From Nibrella saemangeumensis (GTDB taxonomy: Bacteria; Bacteroidota; Bacteroidia; Cytophagales; Spirosomataceae): a DNA stretch of 64,000 bases. The stretch lies in NCBI RefSeq assembly GCF_039541915.1, contig NZ_BAABHD010000030.1, positions 1-64,000 on the forward strand. The letters are read 5' to 3'. The position numbers and the translations under genes were made by a program. The notes beneath the pieces were generated by a model. That model had not been told where the DNA came from, made no database searches, and saw only the letters and a list, made by a program, of their open reading frames with translations. Of this stretch, positions 32,203-40,209 are shown piece by piece (the first letter of the stretch is position 1; each line of letters starts with the position of its first letter).

Positions 32203-32568
32203 ATGCAATACTTTATGATCGGGATTTGCAGCAAACAGATCAAAAGATTTACTATTGTTTTGCTTCTATTGGGCCTTATTACAGGTTGCAATGATAAACC
32301 TGACATAGACAGGAGCGCTGACTTACAATTAACGGCTTTTCCTAATCCGGCCACCACTCAGATTTTTATTTACGCGCCAAATCCGAATAAGCAGGCCTTA
32401 ACACTACAGGTTTTTGATCCCGCAGGAACCATGTTTGTTAACCAGAACGCCCTGGACGGAAAGGCTATTGATCTGCGTATTACGCTTGACGATAAGCCCA
32501 AAGGTTCTTACCAGGCTGTTCTGATCAGTGGTGGATCTAGCGTGCAACAAAAATTCCTGAAACTATGA
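32203..32568 (+). CDS. Small lipoprotein consisting mainly of a T9SS-type C-terminal domain
   Basis: The 121-residue protein has a lipoprotein signal (LITGC, C29) and then goes straight into a type A sorting-domain pattern: LTAFPNPATTQIFIYAP, a central VFDPAGTMF, KGSYQAVLISGG and the end VQQKFLKL. In normal T9SS cargo this domain follows a large passenger; here there is none. A lipid anchor plus a sorting domain is contradictory for secretion, so it may stay in the periplasm as a binding or regulatory protein. It overlaps the beta-barrel gene by 4 bp. M6 is an alternative start. Confidence 0.72.
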   Translation: MQYFMIGICSKQIKRFTIVLLLLGLITGCNDKPDIDRSADLQLTAFPNPATTQIFIYAPNPNKQALTLQVFDPAGTMFVNQNALDGKAIDLRITLDDKPKGSYQAVLISGGSSVQQKFLKL

Positions 32569-33257
32569 GACTGCTCTTTTGCTTAGGGTTATTTATTAGC
32601 TGCTTTTCTGCCAACCTCTACGCGCAATCCGCCGGCTACGAATGCTTTTTCACGCAAAACGGGAATCTATACATTCCTGTAAACAATCCGAATAAGGGGG
32701 TTTATCCCATTTTATGGTACGATAAAACGACGCGCCCCCGCTTCTTAATCGGTGGCCTTGGTGTTGGCGCTCTATTCGTGAGGCCGCTTACGGCGAATGT
32801 AAGCTGGCGCACCCAGACTAACCTATCCAAACATACGTATTGGGATGAACTTACCAGAGTAGTAGACGTCAGGGGATTAGATATGGGGTATGCTGGGGCA
32901 GGAAGTTCAGACTATACGATTGGCCTGACCTCAACGCTGCATTATAACGTAACCGGTCGGGTATCGGTTGGCACCGGAATAGGCGGCCAACTATTGCTTA
33001 TTTCTTTGGCCCGACTGCCGGATTTTAAAGAGCATCACCGGCCGGATTTACAGGAACACGACCAAATCGCTATCAACAAACACTACAAACCGATTGTCCC
33101 GGTTTTGCCGGTTGAATTGGCGGTTAAACTGCCCAAAGGATTTCTGTTTACCACTCGTTACGAACATGGCTTGCTGAACCGGATCAAAGGCGATTTGAGT
33201 AAGGTCAAAACGGATAAGTACGGCTTGCTGACGTTTGAGTTAGGGGTTAAAATTTAG
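32565..33257 (+). CDS. Putative outer-membrane beta-barrel protein
   Basis: The 230-residue protein has a signal peptide (to about NLYAQ), alternating beta strands (FLIGGLGVGALFVRPLTANV, TIGLTSTLHYNVTGRVSVGT) and ends with LLTFELGVKI, the form of a small 8-10 strand porin-like barrel. No specific family is recognised. It is translated with the small sorting-domain lipoprotein (4-bp overlap), so the two probably work together. Its stop overlaps the convergent DUF1501 gene by 4 bp. Confidence 0.65.
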   Translation: MRLLFCLGLFISCFSANLYAQSAGYECFFTQNGNLYIPVNNPNKGVYPILWYDKTTRPRFLIGGLGVGALFVRPLTANVSWRTQTNLSKHTYWDELTRVVDVRGLDMGYAGAGSSDYTIGLTSTLHYNVTGRVSVGTGIGGQLLLISLARLPDFKEHHRPDLQEHDQIAINKHYKPIVPVLPVELAVKLPKGFLFTTRYEHGLLNRIKGDLSKVKTDKYGLLTFELGVKI

Positions 33258-34450
33258 GTAAGCAAATCGAACTGCTGACCCAGCACGGCCACATCGTCGG
33301 CCTTCAGCCAGTTGCGGAGCAGGGTGGCGTAGATGCTGCGGAAGTCGATGGTGTATTTCAGATCGCCGTCGTCCAGATCGGTCAGGTTGGGCGCTTCGTT
33401 GACTACCTTGCCGGGTGTCAGGTTGCCGCCCATCAGGAATACGTTATTGGCCGTGCCGTGGTCGGTGCCGTTGCTGGCGTTCTGTTTGACCCGTCGGCCG
33501 AACTCGGAGAAGGTCATCAGCAGCACGTCGTTGAGCCGGCCGGCCTGTTTGATGTCGCCCAGGAACACGTTTACCGCTTCGGCGTACTGCCGCAACAGGC
33601 GCTCCTGCTGCCCCGGCTGGTTGATGTGCGTATCGAAGCCGCCGATGGAGATGTAATACACGCTGGTATTGACCCCCGACTGAATCAACTCCGATACCGT
33701 TTTCAGCCGGTTACCCAGTTCACTCGCCGGATACGCAGCCTTTGCCGCCTGTACTTTTGCTTTCTCGTACACGTAGTCGGCGGACGATACCGTCTCCGCC
33801 AGGGTCTTGTACAGGTAGGCCACGTTAGTATGGTCAGGTTCTGGCTGCATATGTGCCAATTGCTTCACCATCCCGTGGCGGGTCTGGTTATACAGCCTCG
33901 TCGGGTTCAGCACAGCCAGGCCATTCAGTTTCTGCCCTTTCAGCGCCAGGCTCAGCGTATCGTCTACCTCAATGGCCCGGTGCGGCTCACAGGCGGTGCC
34001 GGCGCAGTTAGCATCCAGAAAACGACCCAGCCATCCCGTATTTAGATACTGGTCAGCATTACTGGCCGTCTGCCAGATGTCCATCGACCGAAAATGCGAA
34101 CGATCCGGATTGGGGTATCCGACATTGTTGATGATTGTCACCTTACCATCATCATACCAGCTTCGTAAGGACTCCAGCGCCGGGTGGAAACCAACCTCAT
34201 CGTTTAACTTCAGAACCTTATCGGCAGCAATGGCAATACGAGGACGCTCGCGGTAATAGATATCGTTGCGGTACGGCACAACGGTATTCAGGCCATCGTT
34301 GCCACCAGATAATTGTACAATCACCAGCACCTTGACGGGAGCCGCAGCCTGACCAAACTGGTTCAGCTCATACGCTTTCAAAAAGTGCGGAATCAGCATC
34401 GTGCCGGCCGTGGTCAGCGCCGATTTTTTTACGAAGTTTCTGCGGTTCAT
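33254..34450 (-). CDS. DUF1501 family protein, exported
   Basis: The 398-residue protein has a Tat-like start (MNRRNFVKKSALTTAGT) and DUF1501 features: VLVIVQLSGGNDGLNTVVPY, FHPALESLRSWYDDGKVTII and MTFSEFGRRVKQNASNGTDH with the conserved GTDHG segment. The fold relates to alkaline phosphatase/sulfatase-like proteins. The function is not established. It follows the DUF1800 gene on the same strand (76 bp), the usual pairing in Bacteroidota and Planctomycetes. Confidence 0.9.
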   Translation of the reverse strand: MNRRNFVKKSALTTAGTMLIPHFLKAYELNQFGQAAAPVKVLVIVQLSGGNDGLNTVVPYRNDIYYRERPRIAIAADKVLKLNDEVGFHPALESLRSWYDDGKVTIINNVGYPNPDRSHFRSMDIWQTASNADQYLNTGWLGRFLDANCAGTACEPHRAIEVDDTLSLALKGQKLNGLAVLNPTRLYNQTRHGMVKQLAHMQPEPDHTNVAYLYKTLAETVSSADYVYEKAKVQAAKAAYPASELGNRLKTVSELIQSGVNTSVYYISIGGFDTHINQPGQQERLLRQYAEAVNVFLGDIKQAGRLNDVLLMTFSEFGRRVKQNASNGTDHGTANNVFLMGGNLTPGKVVNEAPNLTDLDDGDLKYTIDFRSIYATLLRNWLKADDVAVLGQQFDLLT

Positions 34451-34526
34451 AAGGGTTCATTGTACGTCGCCCCCTCCGGGTGCAACTATGCTTAAAAAGG
34501 CTCACCTAGAGGGGAGCGGTACAATT

Positions 34527-35954
34527 CTACGATAGCTGATACTCCGGCAAACTCATCAGGGCTGCCGTTAACGTCTGGATCTGTTCGCTGCGCGACTGAC
34601 CAGACTTTACCTGTTTAGCAATTAACTCCCGTTGCGGTTGGCTCAGGGGCCAGGGCAGCAGGCAGGTGGCCAGCGCATCGGGCAGTTTTGCTTCTGGGAT
34701 ACCGGAAAAATGCGATTCAAATGCAGGCCAATTAACCTTCGTCCGAAACTGTCGTTCGCCCCGTTGCGTCAGCAGTTCGTTATTTACGTCGCCATCGTCT
34801 TTCGGGCGGATGGTCACTTCCGAAGATTTCAACAGGTAATCGGGCAGTCGCATCCGGAACAGCAGACTGGAACTATCAATCCAGCTTTTACCACCCGGCC
34901 AGCCAGCTACATTCGGCGGATACAGCAGTACCTGCCTGAGGGTTCGCTGGATGACTATCGGTGGCTGCCGCTGCTCAAACGTCAGTCCCAGGGTGTGCTG
35001 CATCCCCGCCAGCAGTTCCACCGGCGATTTGATATGGGTACCGATATTGGCTTTATCGTAAAACCAGTCGGCCGAGAAGATCGTCTCCATCAGGGCTGCA
35101 ATGTCGTAGCCACTGCGGTAGAATTGTTCGCTGAGTTCATCCACCCGGCGCGGGTCTTCGGTCTCATTAACGAAGTAACGGTAAATTTTTCCGGTAATAA
35201 ACCGAGCCGTCTGCTTCTTTTCCAGCAGCATGGCTATTACATCTTCTCCCTTGAAAGTACCGGTCTGCCCAAAGATGGTTTTGGCATCGGCATCGTGAAT
35301 GAGCGGGCGGAACACAAATTTGCCGTCCAGTGTAAAACCCCAGCCGGTAAACGCCCGTGCGGCTTCTTTGATGTCTTTTTCGGTGTAATTCCCCCGGCCC
35401 AGCGTAAACAGCTCCATCACCTCGCGGGCAAAATTTTCGTTGGGCGCGTTTTTGCGGTTCTGCTGGTTATTCAGAAACTGCAGCATGGCCGGTTCCTTCG
35501 ATACCGCCATCAGCAGATCGCTAAACTTGCCCAGCGCGTGCTGCCGCAGCGTATTCAGGTAATTCCGGACTAGTTGAGGATTACGCACCCGGCACGCGAA
35601 ATGACCATGCCAGAACAAGGCCATTTTTTCCCGCAACGCACCCCTTCCGGAAGCCATCCGGTCGAGCCAGAGCAGGTTCATATCCCGAATCTGGCTGGTG
35701 CTCATCCGGATTTGTTCCCGGAGTTTGTCGCGGTCGATCTGTCCGTTCCGGAACATCCCTCTTAGTTCGCGCCGGTCTGGTGCTTCTTCAGTTCCTGCCA
35801 AGGACAAGGGTTCAAAGCTGTTGCTATCGGTAAACAGACTGCGAACAACTTTTCGGAGCGGCTGCCGGGCCGCATCATTCAGTTGAACTGGGGTGGCGTC
35901 AAAACCGGCCCGGCCAAACAGGTGTCGGAGTTTATGGGTGGGAGTACGTTCCAT
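34527..35954 (-). CDS. DUF1800 family protein
   Basis: The 475-residue protein matches DUF1800 with HLFGRAGFDATPVQ at the start, MALFWHGHFAC and NENFAREVMELFTLG in the middle, and PPNVAGWPGGKSWID near the C-terminal third. No signal peptide is evident. DUF1800 proteins nearly always neighbour DUF1501 proteins; they are thought to act together on the cell surface or in the periplasm, but the reaction is unknown. Confidence 0.9.
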   Translation of the reverse strand: MERTPTHKLRHLFGRAGFDATPVQLNDAARQPLRKVVRSLFTDSNSFEPLSLAGTEEAPDRRELRGMFRNGQIDRDKLREQIRMSTSQIRDMNLLWLDRMASGRGALREKMALFWHGHFACRVRNPQLVRNYLNTLRQHALGKFSDLLMAVSKEPAMLQFLNNQQNRKNAPNENFAREVMELFTLGRGNYTEKDIKEAARAFTGWGFTLDGKFVFRPLIHDADAKTIFGQTGTFKGEDVIAMLLEKKQTARFITGKIYRYFVNETEDPRRVDELSEQFYRSGYDIAALMETIFSADWFYDKANIGTHIKSPVELLAGMQHTLGLTFEQRQPPIVIQRTLRQVLLYPPNVAGWPGGKSWIDSSSLLFRMRLPDYLLKSSEVTIRPKDDGDVNNELLTQRGERQFRTKVNWPAFESHFSGIPEAKLPDALATCLLPWPLSQPQRELIAKQVKSGQSRSEQIQTLTAALMSLPEYQLS

Positions 35955-36142
35955 AACAGAATAGGCGTCTGGGCTTTAGGGGATAGCTCACCGACAATCG
36001 ATTAACGTTAGATACATTAGTTTATTAGGCGTATATAAACGGCTTTTCCTGCGCCCGCCATCCGTTCTTCAAATACTCTTTCCGGTATAGCAATGAATTG
36101 CAGTTCTGTACGTAATTTAGTTGGCTTCATCCCCAACAGCAT

Positions 36143-39100
36143 ATGTCGCATCTTTACAAGTGGTTGATTACCGGTTTTTGTTTACTCTGCTGGCTTTCCC
36201 TTACAGGGCAACCTCTACCTTACAATGCCCGGCAGCGTACCCAGATAACGAAGGTAAAGGAGGACATCCGCCAGTCTCAGGAAAGCAATTACAATCGGGC
36301 GCTGCAACTGGCCCGGCAGCAAAACCGCCTGATCAAGGAAGTCAGGCCAGATGGTAGCGTGCTTAAACTACGAGGAATAGACGAAGGCGGGGAGTTGCTG
36401 TATGACATTACGCATAGTGCCACCCGCGCCGGTACCACCACCCGCACCAACGCCCTGTACGAAGGCGGCAGCCTGGGGCTGAACCTGACCGGAGCCTCAC
36501 CGGCCGTGCAGAACCGGCTGGCGATCTGGGACGGCGGGCGCATATTAGCGACCCATGCCGAGTTTGGCAACCGCGTGACGCAGGCAGACAACGCCAGCCC
36601 GGCGGCCGACAACCACGCAACGCACGTTGGAGGAATCATGATCGCTTCAGGGCAGAACGCCCAGGCCAGGGGTATGGCCAGTGGAGCCCGGCTTAAAGCA
36701 TACGACTTCAGCAACGATGAAACCGAGATGGCGGCTGCCGCCCAGGACTTGCTGATCTCCAACCACTCCTACGGTGCCCAGGCCGGCTGGTACTTCAACA
36801 GCGGCCGCGCCGGCAGTACACAGTGGGAATGGTGGGGCGACACAACGGCGAATGCCATGGAGGATACCAAATTCGGCATCTACAACAGTGAAGCCAGGGA
36901 CTGGGATCGCATTGCCGTCAACGCGCCTTACTACCTGATCGTCAAATCGGCCGGAAACAGTCATGGCTCAAACGGCCCGGCGGCTGGTGCCTCTTATTAC
37001 CTGGGTAGCCGTAACACAACCAGTACTTACCTGCGGAAAGACCAGAACGGTTACGACCAGATCAGCACTTACGGCACGGCGAAAAATATTCTGACCGTGG
37101 GTGCCGTCAGTTCCATCGCCAACGGCTACTTTCAGCCAGCCGACGCCCGGCTGGCGTCGTTCAGCAGTTGGGGACCTACGGATGACGGCCGCATTAAACC
37201 CGATATAGTCGGTGTCGGCGTCAGTGTCTTATCGGCCAGTTCGGCGGGCGCAAACCGGTATGTCTCCCAGTCCGGCACGTCGATGTCCTCGCCCAACGTA
37301 TCCGGTTCACTGCTCCTTTTACAGGAGTACTTTGCGCAGCTGAACAACGGGAAAGTTATGCGCTCGTCGACCCTGAAAGGGCTGGCCATTCATACCGCCG
37401 AAGAGGTTGGCACCGCTCCCGGCCCCGACTACCGCTACGGCTGGGGACTGTTGAACGCGGAACGGGCCGCTACGGTCATCCACAACGCCGACCGCAGCCA
37501 CATCCTGGACGAACGAACGCTGAATCAGAACCAGACCTACACCCTATCCTTGGTAGCCTCAGGCCGGGGACCGCTGATGGTTACCATCTGCTGGACTGAT
37601 CCGGAAGGTACACCTACCTCTATTTCATCAGACAACCTGAATAACCGCACCCCCAAACTTGTCAACGACCTGGATATCCGGCTCACCAGCGGCAGCGAGA
37701 ATATACTGCCCTGGGTGCTGGACCCGAACCGCCCGGATCAACCCGCTGAGCGGGGTGACAACATCCGGGACAATGTGGAACAGATTGTCATTCCGAATCC
37801 TATTCCCGGCCGTACCTACACGCTGACCATTGCGCACAAGGGTAATCTGAAAGACGGCAAGCAGGATTACTCCCTGCTGGTGAGCGGTGCGGGCGGACAA
37901 GCCTACTGCTCGTCGGCGGCTACGGCCAATACCGGCAGCCGCATCGACCGGGTCGTAATCGGCAGCATCGACCAGCGCGGGTCCGGCACCTGTTCGGCGT
38001 ATTCGGATTTTATGCAGCAAATGACCACGGTGCAGTCGGGCCAGCAGTTGCCACTGTCGGTGACGGTGGGCAGTTGTGATGCCCCCCGTGATGTGGTGGT
38101 GAAGGCCTATGTAGACTGGAACTTGGATGGCGATTTTGATGATGCAAGTGAAACAGCCGCTACATCCGGGGTACTGAGCGGAGGAGGTACCTTTTCCGGC
38201 ACGATTACGGCTCCGCCAGGACTGGCCAACGGGCAGTTTACCCGGCTCCGGATTGTGGCCGTCGAAACGAATAATGCCGGAACGGTTACACCCTGCGGCC
38301 CGTACACCAACGGTGAAACCCAGGAATATCTGCTTCAATATATCCGTACCGCCAACGATGTGGGGGTGATCACGCTGGTCTCTCCCGAGTCCAGTTTCTG
38401 TGCCCAGACGGGAGCCGGTTCCGACGCGGGCTTTACCGTAGCCGTGCGGATACGGAACTTCGGCACGCAACTTCAGCAGCATATTCCGGTGACCATCCGG
38501 ATTGTAGATGCCAGTCAGAACGAACTGACCACGTTAACCGGCACCGTACCGTCGCTGGCGGCTTTCAGCGAATCGACGCTATCATTAAAAGTTCCTCCTC
38601 AGGTACGACTCGAACCGGGCCGGAGCTACCAGTTTATCTCTACCACGGGGCTGAACGCTGACCAGGATGGTACCAATAACCAGATTACGGTTAGCCGCAC
38701 CACCAGTCCGGCTCCGGCTACCGGTATTTTTGCAGCCCTGGCCTGCGGTCAGGATGCAGCTGTTTCCCTGACCAATTCCGGGGCAGGCACCGCCTTCTGG
38801 TACGACTCCCCATCAGGCGGTAATTTCCTGGCGGGTGGCAACCGGGCGTCTACGGGCCTGAGACCCACCAATGATACCTATTACGCAGCCATCAATGATT
38901 TTGCCGGCCGGCTGGGTCCTGCCAGCAAGAGCGCGTTTGGTGGTGGATCATACGCCGGTAACTTCGGGCCGTCTCCGTTGCTATCGGTACAGGTACCCTT
39001 GCTGATTGAGAGCGCAAGGCTTTACATTGGCACGTCAGGCCGACTGACATTTACCGTTCGCCGGGCCGATGACTCCCCTGTTTCGGTCGTTACCCTCGAC

Positions 39101-40180
39101 GTTACTGCTACCCGCAACCCCAACGTTACCGGCCCGGCCCCCAATGGCCAATTAGCCGACGATCCCAACGACCCCGGTGCCGAATACCCGCTCAATTTGC
39201 GCATTCCGGAAGCGGGCGATTACAAAATCACCATTGAGTACGAAGACGGGGCCAGCATCTTCCGAAGCAATGCAGGCGTCAGCGGTTTTCCATTTCAGCT
39301 GCCCGGTATGGTTAGCATCAAAGGTTCGGAGTTTATCCAACCTTCTCGAACCGACACGCTAACCAGCTCATGGTACTACTTCTACGACCTGAAAATAAAA
39401 GCGTTGGGTTGCCCGGTTGCGCAGCGTACGGCCGTAGTCCTGACGACGGGCGATGCCATTACTGCTACCATTACACCCGATGGGTCAACGGCCATCTGCC
39501 GGGGCAGTGCTGTTACGCTCCGGGCCAATACCGGTACGGGGTTGTCGTACCAGTGGCTGCGCAATGGCCAGCCCATTGCGGGTGCTACCTCGGCCGCGTA
39601 CTTCGCGTCGTCGGAGGGGAGTTACGCCGTGCAGGTGGCTAATGCCTGTTTACCCACCACCTCATCGGCGGTTCAGGTAAGCGTTCGGACGGCTGCTCCA
39701 CCGGCAATTACCCGCGACGGCTTTACGCTCACCTCCAGCGTCGCGTCGGGTAACCAGTGGCTGCTGGATGGCAGTCTCATTCCCGGAGCCACCGGTCAGA
39801 CCTATACGGCCAACCGGTCGGGACGCTACTCAGTCAGAGCCAGCATCGACGGCTGCGGAGAGCTGGTGTCCGAAGAGGTAACGGTCGTAATCCTGGCGAC
39901 GGAGCCGGCACCGGCTGACGATTATTTTGCCGTGTTCCCCAACCCAACTGCTAAGATGCTGACCGTAGAGATACCGGCCGCTACCGCCAATGAGCCACTG
40001 CCCGTGGTACAGCTTACCAACCTCTATGGCGTTATGGTGCGGTCCGTACCAATGCGAAGCGACAAAAAAATTTATACAGCGACCCTCGATCTGACTGACC
40101 TGCCGAGCGGTACATTTTTTGTATTGATTCAGAAGGATGGTGCCTCGCCCACCCGAATCAAACGAATTATAAAGCTGTAG
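36143..40180 (+). CDS. S8 (subtilisin-like) serine protease with GEVED domain and T9SS tail
   Basis: The 1345-residue protein has a signal peptide (to about SLTGQ). An S8 domain follows with the triad D130 (LAIWDGGR), H158 (NHATHVGG) and S380 (SGTSMSSPN). A GEVED domain comes next (YVDWNLDGDFDDASE), then Ig-like repeats (YQWLRNGQPIAGATS), and a type A sorting domain (FAVFPNPTAKMLTVEIP ... RIKRIIKL). It should be secreted across the outer membrane by T9SS and anchored or released. It is one of three similar exported proteases in a row. The substrate cannot be read. Confidence 0.95.
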   Translation: MSHLYKWLITGFCLLCWLSLTGQPLPYNARQRTQITKVKEDIRQSQESNYNRALQLARQQNRLIKEVRPDGSVLKLRGIDEGGELLYDITHSATRAGTTTRTNALYEGGSLGLNLTGASPAVQNRLAIWDGGRILATHAEFGNRVTQADNASPAADNHATHVGGIMIASGQNAQARGMASGARLKAYDFSNDETEMAAAAQDLLISNHSYGAQAGWYFNSGRAGSTQWEWWGDTTANAMEDTKFGIYNSEARDWDRIAVNAPYYLIVKSAGNSHGSNGPAAGASYYLGSRNTTSTYLRKDQNGYDQISTYGTAKNILTVGAVSSIANGYFQPADARLASFSSWGPTDDGRIKPDIVGVGVSVLSASSAGANRYVSQSGTSMSSPNVSGSLLLLQEYFAQLNNGKVMRSSTLKGLAIHTAEEVGTAPGPDYRYGWGLLNAERAATVIHNADRSHILDERTLNQNQTYTLSLVASGRGPLMVTICWTDPEGTPTSISSDNLNNRTPKLVNDLDIRLTSGSENILPWVLDPNRPDQPAERGDNIRDNVEQIVIPNPIPGRTYTLTIAHKGNLKDGKQDYSLLVSGAGGQAYCSSAATANTGSRIDRVVIGSIDQRGSGTCSAYSDFMQQMTTVQSGQQLPLSVTVGSCDAPRDVVVKAYVDWNLDGDFDDASETAATSGVLSGGGTFSGTITAPPGLANGQFTRLRIVAVETNNAGTVTPCGPYTNGETQEYLLQYIRTANDVGVITLVSPESSFCAQTGAGSDAGFTVAVRIRNFGTQLQQHIPVTIRIVDASQNELTTLTGTVPSLAAFSESTLSLKVPPQVRLEPGRSYQFISTTGLNADQDGTNNQITVSRTTSPAPATGIFAALACGQDAAVSLTNSGAGTAFWYDSPSGGNFLAGGNRASTGLRPTNDTYYAAINDFAGRLGPASKSAFGGGSYAGNFGPSPLLSVQVPLLIESARLYIGTSGRLTFTVRRADDSPVSVVTLDVTATRNPNVTGPAPNGQLADDPNDPGAEYPLNLRIPEAGDYKITIEYEDGASIFRSNAGVSGFPFQLPGMVSIKGSEFIQPSRTDTLTSSWYYFYDLKIKALGCPVAQRTAVVLTTGDAITATITPDGSTAICRGSAVTLRANTGTGLSYQWLRNGQPIAGATSAAYFASSEGSYAVQVANACLPTTSSAVQVSVRTAAPPAITRDGFTLTSSVASGNQWLLDGSLIPGATGQTYTANRSGRYSVRASIDGCGELVSEEVTVVILATEPAPADDYFAVFPNPTAKMLTVEIPAATANEPLPVVQLTNLYGVMVRSVPMRSDKKIYTATLDLTDLPSGTFFVLIQKDGASPTRIKRIIKL

Positions 40181-40209
40181 CGCTTCTGCACACCTCTACG
40201 ACTGCGTTA

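Noticed and set aside
32146..32203. Short GTACG/CGTAC inverted pair before the sorting-domain lipoprotein
   Set aside because: Five-base arms are too short to support a site.
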